Notes under the pieces: generated by a model
Databases searched by the model: none
What the model saw: the letters and a program-made list of their open reading frames with translations, nothing else
Told to the model about the DNA's origin: nothing
Origin: Paralichthys olivaceus
Taxonomy: Eukaryota; Chordata; Actinopteri; Pleuronectiformes; Paralichthyidae
Direction of reading: 5' to 3'
Assembly (NCBI RefSeq): GCF_024713975.1
Contig: NC_091094.1
Span: 16,525,001 to 16,589,000 of the forward strand
DNA: 64,000 bases
Translations under genes and position numbers: made by a program
Part shown: piece by piece, positions 32,293 to 44,111 of the stretch
Position numbering within the stretch: the first letter of the stretch is position 1
How the letters are laid out: every line of letters begins with the position of its first letter

Positions 32293-34630
32293 ACAAACAT
32301 CACCTTAATGTAGGTTGGTATGGTTACTATGGTTTCTTTTTATTGTTCAGACACAAAACCCCTTCCTGTTTTGTGGAACAGTGAGATGAAATATTGGGGG
32401 TTGCTCCATCCACCTCTCACCAGTTAAAACGATCAAAGAAGAAGAAGAATGACATTGATTGCCAACCACCAACAAACCAGACACAAAAGAAGAAGTACGA
32501 TGTTCTGTTCATTTGCTTAACTAGAGGGGAAGAAGAAGAAAATCTGATCCAGTGCATGGCGGTAATGCCCCTAGACGTTGGTTTCCACCTGCCGATAAAC
32601 CAAACAGAAGAAGAATTCTCAACTATTGCTAATCCAAATGATGTCTACATTGTGCTACCTATGTCCATCAACTTTTGACAAATTCTAATTTGAAATGCAA
32701 ACAGAAAGACAGGGATTTCTCCTATGATAGTTAGGGAAGGGGGCAGGTGGCTGGAAGATTTGCCCAAAGTCATCAATGGCGAGTGACTTATCAGTTGTAT
32801 AGTGTACTGTTTGTTTTAAACTTAAATCCTTATGCCTGTGGTGTTGCTCATTTGCATTTGTTCTATTTCCACACCAGCTTGAAAATGCGGGGTCATCAAT
32901 GTCGATGCTTGCCTCATGATGTTGACATCTATCATTAAAAACAGGCCACATATTCTTAGAATAAACTACCACACTGACAGCAAACTTCACACACACACAT
33001 TTATTTATAGAAAACATATAGAGTAATATTAAGTTTAGTAACCAGACTTCTATCCCTGCAATTACACCAGAATGTGACTATTGCCTGGTTTTGATGGGAG
33101 GAGGACAACAGCAGGAGTGAGGAAGGACACTTAACAGAGGGAACGTGTGAAGGCCGTGTAATGGGGCCATTGATAAAATAACCTGAGAATGAAACTGATA
33201 ATATCGGGAGAAAAGAACGAGAACCTAAAATGTTAAGGACGTAAATTTACGAGGAAACAAATGTAGGATATTCTCTGAGATTAGCAAATCACAAATTTTC
33301 AGACAAAAAAAGAATCTGATATCATCACATGCAGCGTGTGGTCTAATAGAATGGACCTGTTTGTTCAGTTGGACTGGATAATTAGAAAATGGTGATTCTA
33401 GCTGAACACAGGTACAAGTGAGGGGAAAATTAATTGTGGGGGTGAGGGAGCAGGAGAGGGCTGAGGACAGAGCAGGAGTGGGCTGGCTGCAGGACGGAGT
33501 AGGCTGAACTGTGAGCAAACAGTTCTCAGGGGAGTGGGCTGACGAGGCAGGAGGCCAAGAGAAGACCTTTGGTGATGAGCTGGTTATGGTGAGGTATGAG
33601 CGTGAGAGGCAGAGACACACGAGGTAATCCCGAAGCTCAGAGAGATTAAAGGTTATAGGTTACTTGAAGAAAACTACAAATCCCATTTGAATTACCTATA
33701 GATATAACCAGAGATCTTCTTGCATCAGTCCAGTTGTAGCTCCCCATGCACATAATCTGATAATGTTGACCTTTTATGATATATTTGTTTAGTTTATTCT
33801 TATATTAGTGAGTTTTATCTGCCATGTTTTTCACAGGGAATAGTGTGTTATTGCCCAGCCCACCTGGGGCTGCCCACCTGTGATGCATTGCACAAATGTG
33901 GTGAAGAGGTTTTACACGTGATTGGTTTCAATGTTCTACTCAGGAGCAAAAGAAAATCACTTATTCAATTTTTTTAATTTGATAACATTATTGGCCAAAT
34001 CACCCAGCCCTATCCCCATCCCAGCCCCATATTTTTGCTTTATTTATTTATTTTACCTACAATGGTCCTAATAAGCTGTCATGGACAAGATGAAGACACT
34101 ATATGTTATAGGCCAGATTCAAAGTCTTGAGGGTTTAAGGGTTTAGCTTCCTGAGACCAGATCTTTAAATGTTGTTGCTTAATGTGATAAATTGTTACAA
34201 TAGAGAGAGATATTTCCAACAGTTTAAGGCTTACACTTTCTGGGGTTGGACTAAGACTGTTTACAACGGCGGTAATGCAAATGGTAGTCTAATTTTCTAC
34301 GCAATTTGATTTTGTAGGTTAGATATTCTTAAAAAAACTTGTAATTAAATTAAAACAAGAGACTAAATGAAATTTGCTGCCATTAACTTGTGTCAGAGTG
34401 AGGTTTGTGTGCACACTCACACAAACAGAAAAAGCTTTTCCACCCTTTGAAGATGTGATGATGATAATCCACTGAGTCGTACAATACAGTGTAATCTTGT
34501 TTTTCATATAATCTAGATTATATTTAATCCAGTAAACAGATTGTGTTACTCTTCAACCATGCCAACTAAAAAACACGGATCCTAATAAACTAATAAAAAA
34601 TGTCACAGGCTGAGTCACTGATCCCTCACT
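32293..34630. other. Intergenic stretch between the coiled-coil ORF and apof
   Basis: No gene recognised. 32390-32680 is rich in AAGAAGAAG-type runs and contains a short near-repeat of the phrase ccaccaacaaaccagacaca / cgataaaccaaacagaag. A GGAG/GCAGG-rich stretch lies at 33420-33560. The rest is AT-rich. Confidence 0.6.
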
Positions 34631-35959
34631 CTACTGAAAGGTGACGACACCCTCCTCCCAGCTGAACTGGTTCACCAGCAGGTCGTCCTCCTGCTTCATG
34701 GTGTTGAGCAGGTACCTGACTCCAGCTTTCACGCCCGTCTTCACCCCTGCACCCAAAGCGTAACCTGCCACCCCAGCAGTGCCCCCTGTGGCGACCATGA
34801 GAGCATCTGTGCCCAGGTCGACAGCACTGAGGATGGCTCTCTCCTTGGCCGTTTCGGAGCAGTTCACAGAGGCATAATACACTGCCGTGCCCAGGTTGTA
34901 GAGGGTGCTGACTGCAGGGATCCACTCCACCACGTTGTACACGCGCTCCTCACGTTTGTTTGTGCAGCTTCTCTGGGGGCTGCGCCTCATCCGCAGCCCA
35001 GAGGGAGCAGGGATGGAGGCATGCTCCTCTTCACTGCAACGACGGATCCAACATTCAGTCCCTGAAGCGTCAGATGGCAGGATACGACTGCTTTTCTTCA
35101 ACACTGCCTTGTACGTGCCTGGTGTGAGCCGACCACTGCTGGTCACGCCGGCACACAGGGCGCCCAGTCTCTCACAGCTGTTCACAGCCTCCTCCAGTCC
35201 GCCTGTGGCTCCCTCCACAGCTGTCCCCACCAGCTTGGTTCTGTTCACCCTGGTCCAACCTTCACAATGTCCCTCCTGCTCAGTGGTTTCCTCTCCCACC
35301 ATCGCCAGCTGCCCGATGTTGAACATCACAGCCTCTATGCGGCGCCCTGCTTGATCCCTCTCTGAAGATGACATTGCAGATGCAGGTCTCGGTGTAGATG
35401 CTGACTTGCTCAACCTCCTCTCTATCAGACCTTGCACCTCCTGCAGGAGTTCCTCTGTATCTGCAACACCCAGCAGGTCATACAGCGTCAGCACCAGGGC
35501 CTGTGCCTCCTTGGGGCATCCTGACACCACCAACACAGGAACCAGAGAGAGACCCAGCAGCTCCTGGGGGAACATGGAGGACAGAGGGTCGTTCACGGTG
35601 CTGGCAGACATAAGCTCCTCACAGCTGATGTTCTCTTGAGCGTGCAGATGTTCTTGAATCTGCCCCTGAAGCTTCGCCCTCAGACCTGATATGATATGTT
35701 TGGCAGACTGGACTCTCTCCCCTTCATGCACAACCACTGGTACAGGATCAGTCTTTTCAGCAGATGATAGACTGAGCTGGAGATGAGATCCCAGGAGAGA
35801 CTGATGCTCCTGTTTGCCAGTTTCTTCTACCGCTTCATGGAGGTCAGTTTCTGAATGTAACGCGTTCCTCTGAGTCAGAGGCAGTGGCACTCTGCACAGA
35901 GCGTGTTCATTTAGCAGGAGCTGGATCACAATCAGCCACTTTGACTTGGAGAACATCAT
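34631..35959 (-). CDS. apof: Apolipoprotein F
   Basis: Single-exon 442-residue ORF. It begins with a hydrophobic signal segment (SKWLIVIQLLL, about 6-16) and ends in the conserved APOF domain: RVYNVVEWIPAVSTLYNLGT..YYAS.NC (339-367), then DLGTDALM and Gly/Ala-rich VAGYALGAGVKTGVKAGVRYLL. A furin-type site RMRR stands at residues 323-326, just before the conserved C-terminal domain, where human APOF is also processed. N-glycosylation sequons occur at NIS (110), NRT (239) and NCS (366). Family knowledge: a secreted lipoprotein-associated protein that inhibits cholesteryl ester transfer protein. Met1 and Met2 are adjacent possible starts. A likely splice acceptor (AACAACAG) just upstream suggests a noncoding first exon. 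Lying near stat2 matches the human APOF-STAT2 pair. Confidence 0.9.
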   Translation of the reverse strand: MMFSKSKWLIVIQLLLNEHALCRVPLPLTQRNALHSETDLHEAVEETGKQEHQSLLGSHLQLSLSSAEKTDPVPVVVHEGERVQSAKHIISGLRAKLQGQIQEHLHAQENISCEELMSASTVNDPLSSMFPQELLGLSLVPVLVVSGCPKEAQALVLTLYDLLGVADTEELLQEVQGLIERRLSKSASTPRPASAMSSSERDQAGRRIEAVMFNIGQLAMVGEETTEQEGHCEGWTRVNRTKLVGTAVEGATGGLEEAVNSCERLGALCAGVTSSGRLTPGTYKAVLKKSSRILPSDASGTECWIRRCSEEEHASIPAPSGLRMRRSPQRSCTNKREERVYNVVEWIPAVSTLYNLGTAVYYASVNCSETAKERAILSAVDLGTDALMVATGGTAGVAGYALGAGVKTGVKAGVRYLLNTMKQEDDLLVNQFSWEEGVVTFQ

Positions 35960-36120
35960 TCCACTGTTGTTGGAGCCACGTCAACAAACTATTGAACAAA
36001 CCAAAGACATCACAAAATGAGCCACTGTAGGTGTTCAGTGTTCAGTGCATGTCTGAAAGCAGCGCGTGTAGAAGTTTAAATTATAAACAAAAAGAAACAT
36101 TTAATCAAAGTGAAAACACG

Positions 36121-36189
36121 ATAATAATATCATCAACAACAACAACAATAATAATAATATCAACAACAACAATAATAATAATAATAATA
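36121..36189. repeat. (AAT)/(AAC) trinucleotide repeats
   Basis: Alternating ATA, AAC and AAT triplets upstream of apof. Confidence 0.9.
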
Positions 36190-36917
36190 GTATACAAAGG
36201 GAGTCAGAGAGAATAATACCTTTGTATTGAATAAACAGTGACTTTGAAGTCATGATGTTTTATGTGCTGTTACTCTAAAGTTAATTCTGCCTAATGTATA
36301 ACTGAAGAATTCTGAAACAATCTGCTTCAAATCAAGAAACTTAAAATACAAATATCTTTCTAAAAGAATTTCATATCTTAAATTTTAATACAGAGCATTT
36401 GTTAAATACGTATCTGTCCCCATTGAGTGAAAAAGCATTTAAGTAGTTTGATATGCAGCCTTGACATTAGGCTGAAATATCTGTGCGTGTCTTCTTTTCC
36501 CTCACCAACTACTAGTAAAAATAGAAATGTCCTCCCACCCACAACCTCATAATTTAACTACATCTTTTGATCCCCTGACAGATATTTGTCCTGCACCCAC
36601 CTTAATGATAAGAGTCCTGCAGTCCAGAGAGCAGCGGTGCAACCAAGATGGCTTCGATGTGTAGGATGCTTTTGGTTTTTGTCTCTGTCCCTTTACCCAA
36701 AAAAACATGCATAACGATCTTCTTTCTCTTTACCTCCAATGAGAGTGTTCTGCTCTACACATGACACCCCCCAACCCCCCTCAACCGCCTCCTCTTTTTG
36801 GCCTCGTTGCTCAACAGAGAGATCAGGGCATGAATATTGATTCACGTGGGGAAAGTCCATGCGTTCTAAAGCCGTTTTGTTTGTCCTGTCCTGCTATCCA
36901 ACTAACCCCCCTCCCAT

Positions 36918-36956
36918 CACACACACACACACACACACACACTCTCTCTCTCTCTC
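36918..36956. repeat. Compound (CA)n(CT)n microsatellite
   Basis: About 13 CA units followed directly by about 7 CT units. Confidence 0.95.
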
Positions 36957-36999
36957 CACAGTTGGTAGGTTTTGTCTTTGACCCAAATACTTGAAAGAA

Positions 37000-39510
37000 A
37001 TCTCTTCTCATGCCGTGAGCAAATTTTTCTCTTGAACAGCTAACAAGTGAAGTGAAAGAAAAAGGGGGCTATCTGAGGTAAATGCTCCCTTTATAAATAA
37101 ATATTCCCTTATTTGATATTAAAGCAACATTTGTTGTGCTCTTAAACTTCATTTCAAAATCTATTTACACTCACGACAGAAATGTCAGTTCAAGTCCATC
37201 TCTGTGGCATCAGAGCACGGACAAAAGTCAAACTTTGTCCTTCAGGGTCAAATTTGACCACAAACTGAACTTTGGTGTCGATAAATAATATGCAGATAAG
37301 GCAGTTCAGCTTGCTCCCACTTCTACTAAACCTCTCTCCCTCTCACCTCCTCTTTACACATACCCTGACACAAAAACAGCTTTCTTCCAGGAGAGTACTC
37401 CAGAGTTTATTTTCTCCCCCTCTCTTTAAACTGGAGGGACCAGGCTCATTAATGAACAAATGCTCCATAGAGGCAAAAAAAAGCATTGAAGATTCAAGAT
37501 AGTAGCACAAAAACATGTTGTAGAATCAAAGTCTTGCATTGCCTATGAGTGTTTTTTCCCTTTCTTTTTTCTTTTCCTTATTTTAACATAATATTCTCTC
37601 AAGTTTAGACAAGGCATTAAAGAATTAAAGTATTGTACATCAGCAAAGTAGAGAATGAAAAAAGATTTCATCTTATTTGTTCTTATTCATTCTCCTAAAA
37701 GGATAATAATCCCAATTATGGTTTTCTCGTATTTTCCTATCCACATTCAGTAAAAAAAATTTTCGTACAATCCTCATGAAGACTTGTATGATGACATTGA
37801 AAAGGGAAGGAAGTAAACTTAACTGTCATTAAACTGTTTGCAAGATAAAACATGAGCAGAAAACAAAAATCAATTATTAATTTTTTCATACCAACAGTGA
37901 CTGAAATAAATGTGTAATGTGAAAGCCATCACTTTTAAAGATATACCCACAGAAGAGTATCACCCTTAACATTTCTTTTTTTAATTTGTAGCTTTTTTTC
38001 AGCTCATTTTTCTGGTTTGGTTCCGTCTCACTGCTCCTGAAACATAATTTTTTGACCACAAAAGGCTTCTCAGGGTTTTCTTGAGGATAAGTAAAAAAAC
38101 ATTTCATGTGCACAAACTGTGAACAGGACACAAAGTGAATTTTATTCACATGCTTCATCTTTTTGGCGTAGAAACCAGATAATTCCTTTTATTTCACAAC
38201 AATCAGAGGTAGACAATAATAAAATGGTTTTTTTGGTTTATGAGTGTGATTGGGGGAAAAAAAATGCAGAATCGGGAATGAATCGGGTCACTGTAACCTT
38301 TGACACCAGACTGTGAAGTCATGAAGACCGTGGTGTCTGGGATCTGCTTAATGTAAACTCCTCTCACTGGAATTTGTCATTCAGAGAGGAGACTGACCAT
38401 GTGAACATGTCCAATAATTTTATCTTTTAAAAATCGCATCAGATTATTGTTAAGTTTAGATATAGAATGTTGCTGCTAAATGAAGGTTGTGGTTTTAAAT
38501 TATTCCTAATGAGACAGAGAATGACAAACACTTGATAAAACATTTTTAAAGCAATTAGGTTGTATACCTCCTCACTGTGCTAACACAATGCATAAGCATT
38601 ACATCCATATATATTGAACCTTATATTGCTATTGATAAAAATTTTACTGCCTTATTGATGTTGATTTATTGACCAGCCAAAGCTGAGCAGATGATGAGGG
38701 AAGGATGGACAAAAAAAACTTGAGGAGGCGCAAACGCTGACCTTGCTCTTTAGAAGGAGATGCTTCTCTTTCACTGTCCCCTGCTGGAGACGGAGGAGTC
38801 GAACCATTGAGGAAAGGAAGTCTGACTAACAGCTGCAGGACCTCAGCTACAAAGAACCAGATAATAAAGCACAAACCTGATTTTTACCTCAATTAAAATC
38901 ATCAGGCCTGCATGACATTCATACATGGATACAAACATTTTGTTTGTTGAATGAGATAAAACCTGCTTTCTGTTCTCACCTGTTTCATCCAACAAGATTT
39001 GATATAAGGAAGCAGCCTATTGGGCTTCGCTTAATTAATAATCTGTAAAATCACACCAGACTGGCCGGTGTGTGATTCATAAAATATGAGGGTTAATTAT
39101 AGCACTGTTTACATCTTTTACATTCATCTCTGTAGGGAACTGAATATAATTTACACCAATTTTTTGTTCGGGAATAAGCCCCCAGAGTCCAATCAGAAAT
39201 CCTCAGAGTTGCGGTTTGATTAACCATCAGAGAATAAGTGCGTGATTCACAACCACACTGATCATCCCACTGCAATTATCGCCTGAATCCTCGCCGAACA
39301 TAAATAGATAAAGAATTTACCAATCCCCATTAGTGTCTGTGTTTATATCTTAACTTTTTATTGTAATCAAACATTGTCAATGTTTTGAGAAATTATACTG
39401 ATACAGTATGGCACAACAAAGCTCAAAGACTCTTTACAGGATTACAACAAAAAATAAAGGCAGATAAAAACAAATAACTAGAAATATAAGATACACGTCA
39501 AAACATTGCA
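37000..39510. other. Intergenic stretch between apof and the Tc1-like element
   Basis: No recognised gene. AT-rich, with one exon-like ORF at 38644-38860 described separately. A 60-codon ORF at 39093-39275 has no supporting features. Confidence 0.6.
38644..38860 (-). other. Possible terminal exon of an unrecognised minus-strand transcript
   Basis: Minus-strand acceptor-like TTCTTTGTAG ends near 38850 and opens a frame reading EVLQLLVRLPFLNGSTPPSP, then a Glu/Ser/Lys-rich part and RLRLLKFFLSIL, to a stop at 38644. AATAAA falls inside the frame near 38660. No family was recognised and no partner exon was found. It could be a noncoding RNA end or chance. Confidence 0.2.
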
Positions 39511-39514
39511 CATA

Positions 39515-40949
39515 CACTCTCCGGCCACTTTATTAGGCACACCTGTTCAATTGCTTCTTCAAATAGCTAATCAGCCAGTCACATGGCAGCAACTCAATGC
39601 ATTTAGGCATCTAGACGTGGTGAAGACGACTTGCTGAAGTTCAAACCGAGCATCGGAATGGGGAAGAAAGGGGATTTAAGTGACTTTGAACATGACATGG
39701 TACTTGGTGCCAGACGGGCTGGTCTGAGTATTTCAAGAACTGCTGATCTACTGGGATTTTCACTCACAACCATCTCTGGGGTTTACAGAGAATGGACCGA
39801 AAAAGAGAAAATATCCAGTGAGCGGCAGTTGTGTGGGTGAAAATGCCCTGATGATGTCAGAGGTCAGAGAAGAATGGGCAGAGTGGTTCGAGATGATAGA
39901 AAGGCAACAGTAACTCACATAACCGCTCGTTACAACCAAGGCATGCAGAATACCATCTCTGAACGCACAACACGTCGAACCTTGAAGCAGATGGGCTACA
40001 GCAGCAGAAGACCACACCGGGTGCCACTCCTGTCGGCTAAGAACAGGAAACTGAGGCTACAATTCACAGGCTCACCAAAATTGGACAATTGAAGATTGGT
40101 AAAACGTTGCCTGGTCTGATTTCAGCTGTGACATTCAGATGTAGGGTCAGAGTTTGGTGTAAACAACATGAAAGCATGGATCCATCCTGCCTTATATCAA
40201 CGGTTCAGGCCGGTGGTGGTGGTGTAATGGTGTGAGGATATTTTCTTGGCACACTTTGGGCCCCTTAGTACCAGCTGAGCATCGTTTAAACACCATGGCC
40301 TACCTGAGTATTGTTAAATGGTAAATGGTTTGTATTTATAAAGAGCTTTTCTAGTCTGTATGATCACTCAAAGTGCTTTACACTACAGTTTGCCATTCAC
40401 CCATTCACACACACATTCATACAGTACATCTATTATTACTTTTTTAGTTCTATGGGGAAATTCGGGGTTCAGCATCTTGCCCAAGGACACCTCAGCATGC
40501 AGATTGGAAGACCGGGGATCGAACTGACGACCGCTGTACCCCTCAGCCACAGCCGCTTGTTGTTGCTGACCATGTCCATCCCTTTATGACCACAGTGTAC
40601 CCATCTTCTGATGGCTACTTCCAGCAGGATAATGCCACATGTCACAAAGCTCACATCATCTCAAACTGGTTTCTTGAACATGACAATGAGTTCACTGTGC
40701 TCCAATGGCCTCCACAGTCTCCAGATCTCAATCCAATAGAGCACCTTTAGGATGTGGTTATGCATTATGGATGTGCAGCCGACAAATCTGCAGCAACTGC
40801 AAGATGCTATCATGTCAATATGGACCAAAATCTCTGAGGAATGTTTCCAACACCTTGATGAATCTATGAAGAATTACGGCAGTTCTGAAGGCAAAAGGGG
40901 GTCCAACCCAGTACTAGCAAAGTGTACCTAATAAAGTGGCCGGTGAGTG
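39515..40949 (+). mobile_element. Tc1/mariner-type transposon, inactivated
   Basis: Ends are inverted repeats (cactctccggccactttatt at the left; the right end inverted reads cactcaccggccactttatt) flanked by TA at 39513-39514 and 40950-40951. Inside are the remains of a Tc1-like transposase: an N-terminal paired-type helix-turn-helix (GKKGDLSDFEHDMVLGARRAG, 39658 on), the internal TTRRTLKQMGYSSRRPHRVP block, then after an insertion YFQQDNATCHKA and QWPPQSPDLNPIEHL, which carry the second Asp and the catalytic-region Asn/Pro motif of the DD34E family. In-frame stops (tga near 39838, tag after EHL) and frameshifts show it is dead. A SINE splits it at 40316-40559. Confidence 0.93.
40316..40559 (-). 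mobile_element. tRNA-derived SINE nested in the Tc1-like element
   Basis: Read on the minus strand, the 5' head has A-box-like gtggctgaggggtacag and B-box-like gttcgatccc promoter words, as in tRNA-derived SINEs. The body contains tccttgggcaagatgctgaa and the 3' end has a short tail of repeated accattt units. It interrupts the transposase between codons for LSIV and ADHVHPF, with ttgtt repeated on both sides (40311-40315 and 40560-40564) as the target duplication. Confidence 0.8.
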
Positions 40950-40951
40950 TA

Positions 40952-42460
40952 GTTCTGAAAAGGGGTTTTGAGTAGTGTTTTGAATGAGGACGGCTCAATG
41001 CAGTCTCAGAGAAAAAAAACATAATGTAACATTAAAAAAATAAAATCAGCATATAAATTCAGAGTTCTCCATACAGCATTACACAATGTGGTGTTAATCA
41101 GGGATGAAAAGTAAATAAAGGAGGAGACTGACAGAAGCAGATTGTCTGGTAGATTAGATAAACTCACAAAATGTACAGATTATAAAATATAGAATTTACA
41201 CAGTATCAACTGCCAACTTTTTCAGTAATTCCAAGTATGTAGTGTTGTATGAGAGTCTTTAGTTTTGTGAGACAGACCCAGGTTAGCAGGTCCCCATCTG
41301 TTTCCAGTCTTCATTATAAGCAAGTATATCCTCATTGTGGCTGTGGGTTCATAATGGAAAAAATGTGGGAGTAGCATCAATCTTCCCCTCTGTACAAGGA
41401 GAATAAATGGCTTGTTTAAATGTAGCAAAGCATAACATGTTACCACTGCTTTAGATACACTGAGTACAAAACACAGTATTACTCTTTAAAACACGGTGAA
41501 ATAAAACTTCCCAAATTCAAAATGCTCATGTATGAGTACTTCTGAGTAGTACCTTAGAAAATGTACATAAACCAGATTGAGCTTCTCTTGTGCAAATTTG
41601 TAAATTTGAAATTGTGTAAATTTCATCTCTGACTACAGGATGCTGTCTCCAAACAGACATTTCCAATCTGCGTGTAAAGTACAATTCAGTCCCTGCAGAC
41701 ATGTCAATTAAACTCAAGGTTCAACAGACAGTGTGGGAGTTATTTGGCTCGCTGCGCTGACACACCAGCCAGTCAGAGAACAGACAGAGCTGCAATATAC
41801 GCTGGCAGGACTTTTTGCAGTTCCCAAGTCAAGTTAACTCATAGAAGCACATGACACACCCAATTTCTCCTGGGACATATACGCACACACCCTGCTGAGA
41901 ATATAAAATTACATGCATCTCACAAGGCAGCTCGGATGAAGATGCAAACCATGATTTGATCATGTACAGTGTTTCCTACAGCGTAATTATCTGGGTCTGG
42001 GCAGTAATCAAGCCCACACAGGCAAAATGTCATTTACACAAACTCACAAAGATTGCTGACCAATGAAGTGGCGCCACTGTAAAAATTGTGTCTACAAACC
42101 AGTCAACACAAATTCATTCTAAGGAAGATTAAAATGCTCCGTTTTTGTTGAAATTGTTTTAGAGAAGTACTGATTAGATTGTTATGGTTATTCTGGAGGC
42201 TGCAGCTTGTGGAGTTGTTGAAACACTTGTTTTCATTATTTTGAGCCATTCGTTTATTTCAATGTCATCTCTCTGTACTGATGTGAAAGATACGTGTGAA
42301 CACCAGATTTGTGGGTTCACATACAAACTTAATACATACACACAAAAATAGACAAAGGAATATATTGTTAAGTTGTTGAAATCAACTTTAAAGATAATGG
42401 TGGTAGAGTGTAGCTTCAGTTCCTTATTTTAGGCCCTTGTTAATATACAGATATCTTTTT
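40952..42460. other. Intergenic stretch right of the Tc1-like element
   Basis: AT-rich with no recognised gene or structured repeat. Confidence 0.6.
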
Positions 42461-42461
42461 G

Positions 42462-42777
42462 TGCACCATTTTGGCCTATAACGTACAAAGTTAGGGTAAG
42501 GGGCTAGGGATTACATTATGCGAATCAGTGTCCTCACTAGGACAGCTGTACAAATGCACTTGTGTGTGTGTGTGTGTGCGCATGTCTATCTATAGTTGGC
42601 CAATTTGGTTCAATACCATCATTGTGAGGACATTTTGACTGGTCCTCACAAATTAAATAGGCCTTTTGAGGGTTAAGACTTGGTTTTAGGGTTAAATTAG
42701 AGTTAGGTTAGGGTAAGGGGCTATGCATTATGTCAATTAGTGTCCTCATAACTATAGAGAGACACGCATTTGTTTGT
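42462..42777 (+). repeat. Two tandem copies of the dispersed 'TCCTCACTA' repeat
   Basis: Copy one (42462-42581) has gttagggtaaggggctagg, attacattatg and gtgtcctcactagga, then a TG run. Copy two (42597-42777) has ttttgagggttaagacttgg, gttagggtaaggggctatgc and gtgtcctcata, then another TG run. The shared order matches 59236-59424. Confidence 0.65.
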
Positions 42778-42810
42778 GTGTTTATGTGTGTGTGTGTATG
42801 TTGGGGGTTC

Positions 42811-42973
42811 AGGCGGTGGGTGGTGCTCTAATTGGATTACAAATGAGCTGAAGAACTATAATAATTGGGTTGAGAGGCTGCTGAGCAGACACTTGTATGC
42901 TGAGGACAAAGAGCAGCTTCATTACAGAATCAACCTGTTGGATCAGATCAAGATTTCAAATGGCCATTAACAG
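42811..42973 (+). other. Probable 5' noncoding exon of the tac3-like gene
   Basis: Ends with a strong donor, AACAG|GTAAGA, at 42973. The tac3-like start exon has a strong acceptor (TTCTTATTGCAG) ending at 44107, which needs such a partner. The exon contains an open frame (ELKNYNNWVERLLSRH..) that stops six bases before the donor; I do not recognise it. The left boundary (after TTCAG) is a guess. Confidence 0.4.
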
Positions 42974-44111
42974 GTAAGACTTTGTGTTACTTTTTACATT
43001 ATGATGTTAAATGACTTTTAACTCCTTCTTGACATTTTGTAAAGAAATGTTTATTGCATGAATGAATAAACTAATTGATGGGGGGGGGGGCTTCTTTACA
43101 AAGCCATCTTCACAGACATATATACACATATACGTATGTATATACACACACACATCTATAGCTATCTATATATATTTCATACTGCTTCAGATTACAGTGT
43201 CTGTGGTCATGTCAGAATGAGATGACAAAATAAATATTCAGTTTGATTCAAACTAATTATTTTAGTTTGTTGATTTCCACAGAAAATTCCTTGAATGATT
43301 AGCTCTATTTAATTAATATATGTGGAATTTTAATGCTTCTGTTGAAAAATTGCCCAATTTTGCAACACTTTAATGCTCCAGACTAGCTTATCATTCAATT
43401 AAAACTGACCGCCTCTGTTTTTGTTTTTTACGTATACAGCCTGATAAAACTACCAAATGAATTACTGATCAAAGAATCAAAGAAACACTTTAAGAGAGTA
43501 CTCACATTATATACCACCCAATCTGAAAATCATTTACATTTGTATCTAGAGTTTAATAAGTACACAGTGCTAAAACGAATTCAGTCCAATTCAACAGCCC
43601 TTTCTTCAATTAGGTTGTTCAGTGTTTGCTGAAACTGTGCAATAGCTATATATCAATCATTGTTGAACATTGTTGAATCAGAGTTGTTGAACTGCATTGC
43701 ATTATACAGAGAAGCTTCTGTTTTTGAGCTTATAGCTTACTGATACAAATGAGGCAGACGAAATATTTCAAAACCAAGTATTTCTCCGTGTTCAACTGTG
43801 AATTCCAGATGCTACTTCACACGGAGGTTAATATAAAGATCAGGAGGCACTCCCTTAGCCTCACGTCACCACACAATGTGACAAAGGAAACATTTGTGAA
43901 TTTAAATGTTTTACAAGCTGCAGACATTTTACAGTGTTATTTGATTGCAGCTTACAAATCAAATAACACAAACGATCCAATCCACTGTGTTCTGCCATCC
44001 ATCACATCTCTCAAAAATATTCTCTCTCGAAATTGTCACAAACTCCCAGTCTGGTTATTATCTGTACCTTTTCTGCCTCAAAATGAATGCACTAGTTCTT
44101 ATTGCAGAGGG

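Noticed and set aside
32394-32678. 94-codon Lys/Glu-rich ORF
   Set aside because: Built from AAGAAG repeats with internal near-duplication; likely interspersed repeat DNA.
40501-40559. tRNA-like A and B boxes on the minus strand
   Set aside because: They belong to a tRNA-derived SINE with a repeat body; no cloverleaf of a functional tRNA was found.
43749-44111. In-frame upstream extension of the tac3-like start (Met at 43749)
   Set aside because: It would bury the signal peptide, and a strong acceptor (TTCTTATTGCAG ending 44107) stands just before the Met at 44112.
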